From: Paracidovorax avenae ATCC 19860
GTDB taxonomy: Bacteria > Pseudomonadota > Gammaproteobacteria > Burkholderiales > Burkholderiaceae_C
Length of the DNA stretch: 64,000 nucleotides
Reading direction: 5' to 3'
Assembly (NCBI RefSeq): GCF_000176855.2
Contig: NC_015138.1
Span: 3,596,001 to 3,660,000, forward strand
The notes beneath the pieces are model-generated. The model was not told the origin of the DNA, made no database searches, and worked only from the letters and a program-made list of their open reading frames with translations. Position numbers and translations under genes: made by a program. Positions 45,800 through 55,223 of this stretch are shown in pieces (the first letter of the stretch is position 1; every line of letters starts with the position of its first letter).

Positions 45800-47767
45800 T
45801 CAGGCGCCGGCGTTCAGCCGGAACATGGCCACGGTATCGACCAGTTGCTGGGCCTGCGACTTGAGGCTGCTGGCGGCCGCGGCACTTTCCTCCACCAGCG
45901 CCGCGTTCTGCTGGGTGGCGTTGTCCATCTGGCTGACAGCCTCGCCGACCTGCGCCACGCCTTCGCTCTGCTCCACGGTGGCGGAAGTGATCTCGCCCAC
46001 GATGTCGCTCACCTTGCGGATCGAATCCACGATCTCGGTCATGGTGGTGCCGGCCTGATCCACCAGCGCGGTGCCGCTCTGTACCTGGGCGACGCTGGCC
46101 GTGATCAGCTCCTTGATCTCCTTGGCGGCGCTGGCGCTGCGCTGCGCGAGGCTGCGCACCTCGCCCGCGACCACCGCGAAGCCCCGGCCCTGCTCACCCG
46201 CACGCGCCGCCTCCACGGCCGCGTTCAGCGCCAGGATGTTGGTCTGGAACGCGATGCCGTCGATCACGCCGATGATGTCGCCGATGCGCGCCGAGCTCGT
46301 GTGGATGCCGCGCATCGTCTCCACCACCTGCTGCACCACGGTACCACCCTGCGCGGCCACGCCGGCCGCGCTGCGCGCGAGCTGGTCCGCCTGCCGCGCG
46401 TTGTCCGCGTTCTGCCGGACGGTGGAGCCCAGCTCTTCCATGGACGCGGCCGTCTCCTCCAGGGAGCTGGCCTGGCTTTCGGTGCGCTGGCTCAGGTCGG
46501 TGTTGCCCTGCGCGATCTGCACGCTGGCGCTGGCGACGTTTTCGGCATTGAGCCGCACCGTACCCACCACCGTGCCGAGCTTGCGGGTCATGGCGGCCAG
46601 TGCGTGCAGCAGCCGGGCCACCTCGTCGCGGCCCTGGGGCTCGACCTGCGCGGTCAGGTCGCCGTCCGCCACGGCCTCGGCGATCCGCACGGCCTCGCCG
46701 ATGGAACGCGTGGTGGCGCGGGTGACCATGGCCATGATCCAGAGGGCCGCTGCTGCCAGCGCCGCCAGCACGAGCCCCAGCACCAGCATGCCTTGGCGCA
46801 TCTGCGCGATCTGGTCGTCCAGCGATTGTTCCAGCACGTCGAACGACGCGGCCACCAGCTCGAACTGGGTGTCGATGATGCGGGTCATGCGCGCGACCCA
46901 GTCGGTGGACGGCATGCTCAGCACGTCGGCCTTCACGATGTTGTCGTCGGCCAGCTTGAACCCTTCCTGGGCCGCGGCCAGCGCAGCGTCCCGGGCCTTT
47001 TCCACGGCGGGGGGCAGGCTGCCGCCGGCCGCCAGTTCGAGCGCCTTGCGTGCATCGCCGTAGTACTTGCGCACGCGGTCGGACAGGGCCTCGATCCGTG
47101 CCCGCTCTTCCGGGGCCACTTCGCCGCGCGCCAGCACCAGCGCGCCGCGCGCCCGCATCTGGCCGAGCGACTCCGTCAGCTGCGGCAACTGCCCGAGTAC
47201 GGCCTTCTGCAGGTAGTGGGTGCGGATGTCGGTGTCGCGGGCGAGTCCGGAGCTGTTGGCCACGTCGTCGATGAGGCCGAGCATCCGCTCGATGAGCGCC
47301 ACGTGCAGCCGGTTGCTGTCCGCGCCACGCAAGGTCTTGCCCGCCACGCCGGAAGCCAGCGTGTTCCAGTCGCCCTGGATGCTGTCGAGCCGCTGGCCCA
47401 GGGTGTTGTCGCCCAGACCCGTGAGCGCCTGCTTCGCGCGGCCCAGGGAGGCCTCCACCTCGGCCTGCTTGGCCTGCCGCGGCGCAGCGGCCGATTCCGT
47501 TCCCCCGAGCATGGAGGCGGACAGCCCGCGGTGCTGCTGCGCCAGCTGCAGCAGCTTGAGGAGTTCGCGCGCCGGGGCGAGGCCCCTGCGCTCCTGCAGC
47601 GCTGTCTGGACATCGGCCAGGGTGGTGCGCATCAGCAAAACGGTGGGCAGCAGGAACATCGCGAAGGCGATGCAGCCGATCAGGACGAACTTGCGTGAGA
47701 ACTTCAGGTTGCCGATCCAGTGGGTCATGTTTTTGAAACTTTTAGTAATCGAATGCACATCTGCCAT
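45800..47767 (-). CDS. Methyl-accepting chemotaxis protein with NIT-like sensor
   Basis: A 655-residue transmembrane chemoreceptor. Membrane helix one is at about 26-46 (FVLIGCIAFAMFLLPTVLLM). A periplasmic region of about 280 residues rich in helix (LLKLLQLAQQHRGLSASMLG) resembles the NIT nitrate/nitrite-sensing domain. A second helix at about 325-347 follows, then a HAMP linker and the signalling domain with the hairpin tip [22 protein letters not shown]. No CheR-tether pentapeptide ends the protein. The ATG at 47767 is the better of two starts, since the longer form would need a TTG. Ligand is inferred only from fold. It follows lldD on the same strand, separated by a hairpin. Confidence 0.92.
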   Translation of the reverse strand: MADVHSITKSFKNMTHWIGNLKFSRKFVLIGCIAFAMFLLPTVLLMRTTLADVQTALQERRGLAPARELLKLLQLAQQHRGLSASMLGGTESAAAPRQAKQAEVEASLGRAKQALTGLGDNTLGQRLDSIQGDWNTLASGVAGKTLRGADSNRLHVALIERMLGLIDDVANSSGLARDTDIRTHYLQKAVLGQLPQLTESLGQMRARGALVLARGEVAPEERARIEALSDRVRKYYGDARKALELAAGGSLPPAVEKARDAALAAAQEGFKLADDNIVKADVLSMPSTDWVARMTRIIDTQFELVAASFDVLEQSLDDQIAQMRQGMLVLGLVLAALAAAALWIMAMVTRATTRSIGEAVRIAEAVADGDLTAQVEPQGRDEVARLLHALAAMTRKLGTVVGTVRLNAENVASASVQIAQGNTDLSQRTESQASSLEETAASMEELGSTVRQNADNARQADQLARSAAGVAAQGGTVVQQVVETMRGIHTSSARIGDIIGVIDGIAFQTNILALNAAVEAARAGEQGRGFAVVAGEVRSLAQRSASAAKEIKELITASVAQVQSGTALVDQAGTTMTEIVDSIRKVSDIVGEITSATVEQSEGVAQVGEAVSQMDNATQQNAALVEESAAAASSLKSQAQQLVDTVAMFRLNAGA

Positions 47768-47800
47768 AGCCGGCAAATATGGGAAAACAAAAAATCATTT

Positions 47801-47835
47801 CCCCAAAAAAGTGAATAACGCCCCGATAAGGGGCG
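47801..47835 (-). terminator. Terminator between lldD-type gene and chemoreceptor
   Basis: On the minus strand CGCCCC-TTATC-GGGGCG (complement of 47819-47835) is followed by TTATTCACTTTTTT. It lies 150 bases after the stop of the alpha-hydroxy-acid dehydrogenase gene and 50 bases before the chemoreceptor start. The stem is only 6 bp and the T run is interrupted, so it may be leaky. Confidence 0.6.
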
Positions 47836-47986
47836 CGTTTGCACCGATTTTAGGCCTTTCCTGCAAAAACATGCTGTAGGTCAACAACGCGACCGGAAAC
47901 ACGAAGGGTCAATAAAGATACATTTTGTTTCTTATAGATTGTTTTTTGGCTAATGGATTCCAGTTGGAGATACCGATCAGGTCGCC

Positions 47987-49147
47987 TCAGCCGGGCAGCG
48001 TGCCCGGCAGCAGGATGGAGCGATCCACTTGGTGGATGTCGGTATGGCCGCAGAAGGCCATCGTGATGTCCAGCTCTTTCTGGATGATCTGCAGGGCCCG
48101 GGTGACGCCAGCCTCCCCGAAGGCACCAAGACCGTACAGGAAGCTGCGCCCGATGAGCGTGCCCCGGGCTCCGAGTGCCCAGGCCTTGAGCACGTCCTGG
48201 CCGCCGCGGACGCCGCCGTCCATCCATACCTCTATGTCACGGCCCACCGCATCGACGATGGGTGGCAGCGCATGGATGGACGATGGCGCACCGTCGAGCT
48301 GCCGTCCGCCATGGTTGCTCACCACGATGGCGTCCGCGCCCGTCTCCACCGCGAGCCGCGCGTCGTCCGCATCCATGATGCCCTTGAGGATGAGCTTGCC
48401 GCCCCAGCGTTTCTTGATCCACTCGATGTCGCGCCAGTTGAGCCGGGGATCGAACTGCTCGGCCGTCCACGACGACAGCGACGAAAGATCGCCCACCCCC
48501 TTGGCGTGGCCCACGATGTTGCCGAAGCTGCGCCGCTTCGTACCCAGCATGCCGGCGCACCAGCGCGGCTTGGTCGCCAGGTCGAGCAGGTTGGCCAGCG
48601 TGGGCCGCGGCGGCGTGGACAGCCCGTTCTTGATGTCCTTGTGGCGTTGTCCGAGGATCTGCAGGTCCAGCGTGACCTGCAGCGCCGACACGCCGGCTGC
48701 CTTGGCGCGGTCGATGAGGCGTTCGACGAAATCACGGTCGCGCATCACATAGACCTGGAACCAGAAGCCCGGCCCGGCGTGTTCGGCCACATCCTCGATG
48801 GAGCAGATGCTCATCGTGGACAGCGTGAACGGCACGCCGAAGGCCCGCGCCGCGCGTGCGCCGAGGATTTCACCGTCCGCATGCTGCATGCCGGTCAGCC
48901 CCGTGGGCGCGATCGCCACCGGCATGGCCACTTCCTGGCCCACCATCGTCGTGCGGGTGGTGCGGTTCTCCATGTTCACGGCCACGCGCTGGCGCAGCCT
49001 GATCTTCTGGAAGTCCTCGGAATTGGCGCGGTAGGTGCTTTCCGTATAGGAGCCGGAATCGGCGTAGTCGTAGAACATGCGCGGTACGCGCCGGCGGGCG
49101 ACGGTGCGCAGGTCTTCGATGCAGGTGATGCGGGACAGTGGGGACAC
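47987..49147 (-). CDS. lldD: FMN-dependent alpha-hydroxy-acid dehydrogenase (LldD-like)
   Basis: A 386-residue FMN enzyme oxidising L-lactate or a related 2-hydroxy acid. It begins ITCIEDLRTVARRRVPRMFYDYADSGSYTE, the family opening with the substrate Tyr. It has MPVAIAPTGLTGMQHADGE, the Tyr in WFQVYVMRDRDF, the catalytic base His in IVVSNHGGRQLDGAPSS, and the FMN phosphate site WMDGGVRGGQDVLKA. I chose the GTG at 49147, preceded by CCAGGAG, since no ATG is at the right place; an ATG-based longer frame would have 96 extra unconserved residues. Whether lactate or another acid is the substrate is not fixed. Palindromes lie just upstream. Confidence 0.9.
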   Translation of the reverse strand: MSPLSRITCIEDLRTVARRRVPRMFYDYADSGSYTESTYRANSEDFQKIRLRQRVAVNMENRTTRTTMVGQEVAMPVAIAPTGLTGMQHADGEILGARAARAFGVPFTLSTMSICSIEDVAEHAGPGFWFQVYVMRDRDFVERLIDRAKAAGVSALQVTLDLQILGQRHKDIKNGLSTPPRPTLANLLDLATKPRWCAGMLGTKRRSFGNIVGHAKGVGDLSSLSSWTAEQFDPRLNWRDIEWIKKRWGGKLILKGIMDADDARLAVETGADAIVVSNHGGRQLDGAPSSIHALPPIVDAVGRDIEVWMDGGVRGGQDVLKAWALGARGTLIGRSFLYGLGAFGEAGVTRALQIIQKELDITMAFCGHTDIHQVDRSILLPGTLPG

Positions 49148-49456
49148 GGTGGATGCTCCTGGTCGTTGTCGTTCTGCCGCATGGCGGCCTCCGGCCACCG
49201 GAATGCGGATGCAGGGAGCATCGTACCGGCGCTCCGTGCGGAGCGGCGTTGAAATTCTGTGCACGGAATGGAGCATTTTTCCGGCCATCGTGGCCATCGC
49301 GCCGCAGCACCGGCGCTTCGCGGCCATCGCAGGCGCTTCGCATGGCGGCAGGGCTCCAGCGCTGCCCATCCATAGATTCAACGCCGTGAGAAGCAAGGCG
49401 CGATTCCGCCGGGCTTTTTGCGCGCCTTCATCCATTCACTCGAGGTCATAACGAAA
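49148..49456. other. 309-base divergent intergenic region
   Basis: Between the lldD-like gene (minus) and a small exported protein (plus). It holds two palindromes at 49231-49246 and 49254-49269, and a G+C-rich remainder with several unsupported frames. No terminator or further gene is seen. The plus-strand start at 49457 is preceded by weak ribosome-site sequence only. Confidence 0.4.
49231..49269. promoter_or_regulatory. Two operator-like palindromes upstream of lldD
   Basis: CGCTCCGTGCGGAGCG at 49231-49246 is a perfect dyad with 6-bp arms, and ATTCTGTGCACGGAAT at 49254-49269 is a near-perfect 16-base palindrome (14 of 16 positions symmetric). They lie 84-122 bases upstream of the GTG start of the lldD-type gene. 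Such spacing fits regulator binding to a lactate-inducible promoter. The sequence is not that of the known LldR site, and no regulator gene adjoins. Confidence 0.5.
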
Positions 49457-49771
49457 ATGCAAACCACCCGTCTTCCGAAAAAGCTGCTCTCCATCACCCT
49501 GGCCGCGCTGGCGGTCTTCGCGGTCGCGCCGGCATCCCAGGCCCAGGCCGGCGTGCTGGGCCAGGTCAGCTTCATGTTCACGTTCCGCACCAACCACCAG
49601 CCGTCCGACCAGGAAGTGTTCAATGCCACCTGGAACACTGCCTGGGCGGCTTGCCGCCAGCAGTCCTCCCGCACCCGGTCCCTTAGCTTGGTCGGCACCC
49701 CGGGAGCCTGGCTGGCGAACAAACAGGGACTCACGACGCAAGTCGTCTGGAACTGCCACGACAACCCCTGA
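49457..49771 (+). CDS. Small exported protein of unknown function (104 aa)
   Basis: A 104-residue protein with a signal peptide (MQTTRLPKKLLSITLAALAV.. ending ASQAQA) and a mature part of about 70 residues, including SFMFTFRTNHQPSDQEVFN, ATWNTAWAACRQQSS and VVWNCHDNP. The two cysteines could pair. I know of no named family. The ATG at 49457 is chosen because it starts the signal peptide. The next gene converges and ends 14 bases away. It is probably a periplasmic or secreted protein. Confidence 0.7.
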   Translation: MQTTRLPKKLLSITLAALAVFAVAPASQAQAGVLGQVSFMFTFRTNHQPSDQEVFNATWNTAWAACRQQSSRTRSLSLVGTPGAWLANKQGLTTQVVWNCHDNP

Positions 49772-49785
49772 CACCCGGGTAGCGC

Positions 49786-50646
49786 CTAGCGCCGCGCCAG
49801 CGCCACACCCGCGATGGCCACGGCGAACCCCACCACCTGCAGGACCGTGAGCGTCTCGCCGAAGATGGCCCACGCCTGCAGGGCGGATAGCGGCGGCACC
49901 GCGAGGACCAGCGCCGCCGTGCGCGTGGCCTCGCCGTGGCGCATCAGCCAGATCAGCAGCGTGGCCCCGCCGATCGACAACACCAGCACGGAATAGGCGA
50001 GATAGCCCCAGAGCAGCGGCGAGCCATCCCAGCGAGCCTCGCCCAGGCAGAGTGCCATCAATACCAGCACCACGATGGAACCCAGGTTCTGCACCGCGCT
50101 GGCACTGCGCAGGTCGCCGGCGGCCAGGGGCGACTTCTGCACCATGGATCCCACGGTGAGCGCGAGGATGCTGCCCGCCGCGGCCAGCAGCACAGTCGGC
50201 GGGAGCGCCGCCACCCCGGCGCTGGCCGACAGCCGCGGCCACAGCACCATGGCCACCCCTCCGAAACCCAGCGCCAGTCCCGCCCAGGTGGACGGCCCCA
50301 GCCGGCGATGCAGCACGGCCACCGCGATGAGGGCCGTGAACAGTGGCTGCAGCGCCCCGATCAGGGCCATCACCCCGGCCGGCAGACCGCGCGACATGGC
50401 CCACCAACTGGGCCCCACATACAGACCGTTCATGAGCGCCCCCGCGGCGAGATGCAGGGCGATGCGGCGCGGCCCGCGCGGCCATTCGACGCGCGCCCAC
50501 CAGGCTGCGGCACCGAACAGCACGGCCACGCCCACGAACCGCGCGGCCAGGAACCAGAACGGATCGGCATGCGCAGACACGCCCCGCCCCACCAGGAAGC
50601 CCGTGGACCAGATCACGACGAAAATCAGCGGAGCGATGGCATGCAT
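49786..50646 (-). CDS. DMT-superfamily (EamA) transporter
   Basis: A 286-residue inner-membrane protein with about ten hydrophobic helices in two EamA repeats of five (residues about 1-140 and 145-286). Examples are APLIFVVIWSTGFLVGRGVS at the start and LSALQAWAIFGETLTVLQVV at the end. The motifs GFGGVAMVLWP and GLYVGPSWWAMSRGLP are typical of drug/metabolite transporters of the RhaT/EamA group. The substrate cannot be inferred. It is isolated on its strand, with pbpC following after 97 bases on the other side. Confidence 0.9.
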   Translation of the reverse strand: MHAIAPLIFVVIWSTGFLVGRGVSAHADPFWFLAARFVGVAVLFGAAAWWARVEWPRGPRRIALHLAAGALMNGLYVGPSWWAMSRGLPAGVMALIGALQPLFTALIAVAVLHRRLGPSTWAGLALGFGGVAMVLWPRLSASAGVAALPPTVLLAAAGSILALTVGSMVQKSPLAAGDLRSASAVQNLGSIVVLVLMALCLGEARWDGSPLLWGYLAYSVLVLSIGGATLLIWLMRHGEATRTAALVLAVPPLSALQAWAIFGETLTVLQVVGFAVAIAGVALARR

Positions 50647-50742
50647 GCCGGTTCCTTCCTCAAGGGCAAGCAGTATCCCTGGAACCGGGGCCGGGCGGGC
50701 GCGGCCACTCGCCGCGCGCAGGCCACCACCGCAAGAGTCACT

Positions 50743-53157
50743 TCAGGGGCGGGGCCCTTTCACCACGCCCGCCCCCCGCACCTCGATGCGGATCTCGTCC
50801 ACCACCTGGCCTGCCGCATCCACCAGTTCCACCCGGTGGCGTCCGGGCCAGGGCAGCCAGGCCCATTCCGCACCCCGGCCCTGCACCTGGCCGTCTATGC
50901 GCCAGCGCAGATTGCCCGGCACGCCACTGCCCGCCGCCGCGAACTGCAGGCGCTGATGGGCGGGCGGGATGTCGGGGTCCAGCGCCACGATCGTGCCCGG
51001 GGCGGGCGACACGATGCGCGGCTGCGGGGCCTGCAGGCCGTCCTGTGCACCGCCCTCGCCGGCCGCCACATCCGGCGCCCCGCGGCCCCGCCGGATGGTG
51101 CCGGGGCCTGCATCCACGGCGAAGAGCGATTGCTGCGTGCCGGCAAGGAACCATTCCTGGCGCGCGCTTTCCAGCAGGCGCGTGCCGCCCGGCTCGGGGC
51201 CGAAGCGCACGGCGGCGCGGACCAGCCCGGGCGGTGGCTCGGGCGCACGGCTGCGCACGCCCCGCCCGTGCAGCCAGCCCATGATCTCGGCCCACACGGG
51301 CGCCGCGCCGCTGGTGCCGCTCACGTCGTGCATGGGCGCGCCGCCGGCATTGCCCACCCAGACACCCACCGTGTAGCGCTGCGACCAGCCCAGCGCCCAG
51401 TTGTCGCGCATGTCCTTGCTGGTGCCGGTCTTCACCGCGCTCCAGAACCGCGTGGCCAGCACACTGTCGGTGCCGAAAGTGCGCGCGCGCGCATTGCCGT
51501 CCGAGAGGATGTCGCCCACGATGAAGGCCGCGCGCGGATCGACCGCGGGCGGTGCCAGCGCCGCAGCGGCCGGGGCCGGTTGGGAGCCCATGCGCCTGGC
51601 GGCTGCAGGCGCAGGACGGAACACGACGGGACCGGTCCGCCCGCCATTGGCAAGCGCGCGGTAGGCATTGGCCAGGTGGAGCAGCGGCATCTCGGCGCTG
51701 CCCAGCGCGAGGCTGTAGCCATAGTAGTCGCCCGTTTCCCGCAGCGGCAGGCCCAGCGCCAGCAACTGCCGGAAGAACGCATCCGGGTTGACCATGGCGA
51801 TGGTCCGCACCGCCGGCACGTTGAGCGAGGCGGCCAGCGCGGTGCGCACGGACACCCAGCCCTTGAACTGCCGGTCGTAGTTCTGCGGGATGTAGAGCCC
51901 CGAGGCGGTGGGGATGTAGGCGGGAGAATCCTCGATCAGCGATGCGGCGGTGATGCGGCGCTGCGCGATCGCCTGGGCGTAGAGGAAGGGCTTGAGCGTG
52001 GAGCCCGGCTGGCGCGCGGCCAGCACCCCGTCCACTTCGCCCGCATGGCTCAGCAGGCCGGATGAACCCACCCACGCCAGCACTTCGCCGGTGGCGTTGT
52101 CGAGCACGACCACGGCGCCGTCTTCCACGTTGCGGCCGTGCAGTTCGCGCAGGTGCTGGTGCAGCGACTGCACGGCCACGCGCTGCAGCGGCGCGCTGAG
52201 GCTGGACACCACGGACGCCGGAGCCGGCCCCGGCATGCGGGCGAGCAGCTGGCGCGCGAAATGCGGCGCCAGGCCTTCGCTGGCCGCGTAATCCCGGCGC
52301 TGCAGCGCGGCCGTGGTGAACAGGTCGAGCGCATCGCAATCGGCTCCCGGGCCGGCACCGTCCGCGCGCGGACCGGCCATGGCGCGCAGCACGCCGCAGG
52401 CACGCTGCGCAACGAGGGCGGGCCGGGCGTTCGGGGCCCGCACCAGCGCCGCGGCGACCGCCGCTTCGCGGTCGTCCAGCCCGTGCGGCGCCTTGCCGAA
52501 CAGGGTGCGGGACAGTGCATCGATGCCCACCAGTTCGCCGCGGAACGGCACGAGGTTCAGGTAGGCCTCCAGTATCTGGTCCTTGCGCCAGCGCCGTTCC
52601 AGCACCTGCGCGGCCACGGTCTGACCGAGCTTCTGGGCCACCGACCGGCCGCCGGGCCCCTGCCGCCAGTCGCCGTCCAGCAGGCCGGCGAGTTGCATGG
52701 TCAGGGTGGACGCGCCGCGCGTGCGCTGGTTCCACAGATTGCCCCAGGCGGCGGCAGACACGGCACGCCAGTCCACGCCGCTGTGTTCGTAGAAACGCCG
52801 GTCCTCGCTGAGCACCAGCGCCTCCCGCAGCGCGGGCGATATGTCGTCCAGCCCCGTCCATTGCCCACGCCGCACGGTGGCATCGGTGCGCAGCCGCTGC
52901 ACCACCTCGCCTTCGCGCGAGAGCACCAGGGTTTCGGACGAGCGGTAGTCCGCACGCACCTCGGCGTAGGCCGGCAGCGCGCTTGCGGAGAGCGGCGCCC
53001 AGAGCGCGAGGCACAGCGGGACGGCGGCGCCCGCCTGCGCAGCGCTGCGCAGGCACACGGACCAGGGCGCCTGGGAGTCGCGCGCGGCGAAATACACGGT
53101 CCGTGTTTCCGTCTTCAGGCGGCGCGCCCAGTGGCGCAGGGAAGCGAAGGCAGGCAT
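50743..53157 (-). CDS. pbpC: Penicillin-binding protein 1C
   Basis: A bifunctional peptidoglycan synthase of 804 residues. After a membrane anchor region at about 40-60, the glycosyltransferase domain has the catalytic Glu118 in EDRRFYEHSGVDW and the motif RGASTLTMQLAGLL. The transpeptidase domain has the active serine Ser386 in PGSTLKPFLYA, an SxN motif in ASLNVPAV, and Lys576 in KTGTSKDMRDNWALG. The C-terminus is the beta-rich BiPBP domain typical of PBP1C. The ATG at 53157 is chosen over a longer frame. In many bacteria pbpC follows an alpha-2-macroglobulin gene; here that gene is 3 kb further on, separated by three genes. Confidence 0.94.
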   Translation of the reverse strand: MPAFASLRHWARRLKTETRTVYFAARDSQAPWSVCLRSAAQAGAAVPLCLALWAPLSASALPAYAEVRADYRSSETLVLSREGEVVQRLRTDATVRRGQWTGLDDISPALREALVLSEDRRFYEHSGVDWRAVSAAAWGNLWNQRTRGASTLTMQLAGLLDGDWRQGPGGRSVAQKLGQTVAAQVLERRWRKDQILEAYLNLVPFRGELVGIDALSRTLFGKAPHGLDDREAAVAAALVRAPNARPALVAQRACGVLRAMAGPRADGAGPGADCDALDLFTTAALQRRDYAASEGLAPHFARQLLARMPGPAPASVVSSLSAPLQRVAVQSLHQHLRELHGRNVEDGAVVVLDNATGEVLAWVGSSGLLSHAGEVDGVLAARQPGSTLKPFLYAQAIAQRRITAASLIEDSPAYIPTASGLYIPQNYDRQFKGWVSVRTALAASLNVPAVRTIAMVNPDAFFRQLLALGLPLRETGDYYGYSLALGSAEMPLLHLANAYRALANGGRTGPVVFRPAPAAARRMGSQPAPAAAALAPPAVDPRAAFIVGDILSDGNARARTFGTDSVLATRFWSAVKTGTSKDMRDNWALGWSQRYTVGVWVGNAGGAPMHDVSGTSGAAPVWAEIMGWLHGRGVRSRAPEPPPGLVRAAVRFGPEPGGTRLLESARQEWFLAGTQQSLFAVDAGPGTIRRGRGAPDVAAGEGGAQDGLQAPQPRIVSPAPGTIVALDPDIPPAHQRLQFAAAGSGVPGNLRWRIDGQVQGRGAEWAWLPWPGRHRVELVDAAGQVVDEIRIEVRGAGVVKGPRP

Positions 53158-53245
53158 GGAAAAGCCGCCGCGGGGGCTGCCGCGGCGGTGCAAGGGCTGG
53201 AAGGCCCCGATTCTGGCGCAGCGGCGGACCGCCGCGGGAGGCCGG

Positions 53246-55024
53246 TCAGAACGACTCCCAGTCGCCTTGCGCACCCGGGACCGCCATGGCGGGGCCCGCC
53301 ATGAGGCCCGCTGCTGCGGCAGCAGGCCGCAGCGCGGGTGTGCGGGCGGGCGCGCGCACCTTCGCCGGAGACGGCTTGCGGGCAGGCTCGGAGGGGCGGG
53401 CCGCCACCGGGGCGGATACCGCGGGTGCCACTGCCACGGAAGGCGCCACGGCCACCGCTGCCTGCGGGGTGTCAGATGCCAGCCGGAACACGCTGACGGC
53501 CTGCACGAGATCCTGCGCCTGCGACCGGAGGCTGGAGGCCGCTGCCGCCATCTCTTCCACCAGGGCGGCGTTCTGCTGCGTGGTCTGGTCCATCTGGGTG
53601 ACGGCTTCACCCACCTGTGCGACGCCCGCACTCTGCTCGCTGCTCGCCGCGCTGATCTCGCCCATGATGTCGGTCACGCGGCGGATGCTGCCCACCACCT
53701 CGGTCATGGTGCTGCCTGCCCGGTCGGCCAGTTGCGCGCCGCTTTCCACCCGCTCGACGCTGGCAGTGATGAGTTCCTTGATTTCCTTCGCCGCACCGGC
53801 GCTGCGCTGCGCCAGGCTGCGCACCTCGCCCGCCACCACGGCGAAACCACGGCCCTGCTCGCCGGCCCGCGCGGCTTCCACGGCGGCATTCAGGGCCAGG
53901 ATGTTGGTCTGGAAAGCGATGCCGTCGATGACGTTGATGATGTCGGAGATGCGCCGCGAACTCTCCGAAATGCCCTTCATGGTGTCCACCACCTGCGCCA
54001 CCACGGCGCCGCCCTGCTCTGCCACCCCGCTCGAGGCCTGCGCCAGCTGGTTGGCCTGGCGCGCGTTGTCCGCGTTCTGCGCGACGGTGGAGCCCAGCTC
54101 TTCCATGGAGGCAGCGGTTTCCTCCAGCGCGCTGGCCTGGCTCTCCGTGCGGGACGACAGGTCGGAATTGCCCTGGGCGATCTGCATGCTGGCCGAGGCA
54201 ACCGATTCGCTGCCCTGGCGCACGCGGGAGACGACGGTGGCCAGCGCCGTGTTCATGTCGCGCAGGCTCTCCAGCAGCAGACCCACTTCGTCCCGCGCAT
54301 GGATCTCGATGCGCTGGGTCAGGTCTCCCGCCGCGACGGCCCGGGCCACGTCCACCGCCCGGGCGATGGGACGGGTGATGGAACGGGTCACCCACAGGCT
54401 GAGCAGCAGGGCCACCAACACGGCCAGCGCGGTTCCGCCGACCTCCACCGCCAGGGCCGTGGCACGGGCGTCTTCCGCCTCGGCCTGGCGCACATCGAGC
54501 AGGTCGCGTTCGGCCTTGGAGAACTCGGTCTGCATGGTCCGGAAGCCGTCCATCGCGGCCTTGTCGCGCGCCTTGCCGAATTCGCTGACGAAGGCCTCCA
54601 TCGGGACCTTGCCGGCATCCACGTCGCGGCGCATGTCCTGCAGCGACTGCATCACCGCGGCGAAGTCCGCCTGGCGGGCGCGCAGCACGTCGAGCCGCTT
54701 CTGCTGCTCCGGGTTGTCCGCTGTGAGCGTGCGCAGCGATTGCCAGGCGGAATCGAAGGTCTCGCGCCCCTGGCTCCACGGGCCGAGGAAGGCCGTGCTG
54801 CCCGACAGCAGATAGCCGCGGGCGCCGGTTTCCATGTTGACCACGCCCAGCAGCATCCGCTGGGCCTCCTCCAGCACCTTGTAGGTGTGGATGTTCATGC
54901 TGGTGGCGGTCTTGATGTGGTTCTGGCTCTGGATGGCCACGCCGATCACCACCAGAAAAATCGCGATGACACCGCCGAATGCCAGCGCGAGCCGTCGGCC
55001 CAGGGGCCAGTGGGAAATGTTCAT
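53246..55024 (-). CDS. Methyl-accepting chemotaxis protein with CHASE3-like sensor and CheR tether
   Basis: A 592-residue chemoreceptor. The first membrane helix is at about 13-34 ([20 protein letters not shown]). A periplasmic sensor of about 160 residues follows, with the motif [15 protein letters not shown] typical of CHASE3 domains. The second helix is at about 195-215 ([14 protein letters not shown]), followed by HAMP and a signalling domain with the tip [20 protein letters not shown]. The tail is Pro/Ala-rich and ends in DWESF, a variant of the xWExF pentapeptide that tethers CheR/CheB; the other receptor in this window lacks one. A candidate sigma-28 promoter lies 99-125 bases upstream. 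The ATG at 55024 starts the N-terminal helix. Confidence 0.94.
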   Translation of the reverse strand: MNISHWPLGRRLALAFGGVIAIFLVVIGVAIQSQNHIKTATSMNIHTYKVLEEAQRMLLGVVNMETGARGYLLSGSTAFLGPWSQGRETFDSAWQSLRTLTADNPEQQKRLDVLRARQADFAAVMQSLQDMRRDVDAGKVPMEAFVSEFGKARDKAAMDGFRTMQTEFSKAERDLLDVRQAEAEDARATALAVEVGGTALAVLVALLLSLWVTRSITRPIARAVDVARAVAAGDLTQRIEIHARDEVGLLLESLRDMNTALATVVSRVRQGSESVASASMQIAQGNSDLSSRTESQASALEETAASMEELGSTVAQNADNARQANQLAQASSGVAEQGGAVVAQVVDTMKGISESSRRISDIINVIDGIAFQTNILALNAAVEAARAGEQGRGFAVVAGEVRSLAQRSAGAAKEIKELITASVERVESGAQLADRAGSTMTEVVGSIRRVTDIMGEISAASSEQSAGVAQVGEAVTQMDQTTQQNAALVEEMAAAASSLRSQAQDLVQAVSVFRLASDTPQAAVAVAPSVAVAPAVSAPVAARPSEPARKPSPAKVRAPARTPALRPAAAAAGLMAGPAMAVPGAQGDWESF

Positions 55025-55122
55025 GAGAGTACCGCTTTCGTGCAGGAACGCCGCGCCATGAGGAAGGGCCGGCCCCGGCCCTCGCCACGCGACATCCGTG
55101 GCCAACATCCGTCATGGGAGCA

Positions 55123-55149
55123 CGATCGGGATACTAAAGTTACAAATTA
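55123..55149 (-). promoter_or_regulatory. Candidate sigma-28 (FliA) promoter of the chemoreceptor
   Basis: On the minus strand TAAT is followed after 15 bases by CCCGATCG (complements of 55146-55149 and 55123-55130). This matches the flagellar sigma-28 consensus TAAA-N15-GCCGATAA at three of four and five of eight positions with exact spacing. It would begin transcription near 55115, giving a leader of about 90 bases. Chemoreceptor genes are commonly of this class. Confidence 0.45.
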
Positions 55150-55223
55150 ACGCGATTTGTAGTCATTCGGCGTACGTCACTGTCGCGTTTGAACGCACAG
55201 GGGACGTAGCCGATGGCCCCACC

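Noticed and set aside
47819..47850. Sigma-28 promoter for the first chemoreceptor
   Set aside because: The best TAAA-N15 alignment matches only four of eight positions of the -10 and coincides with a hairpin.
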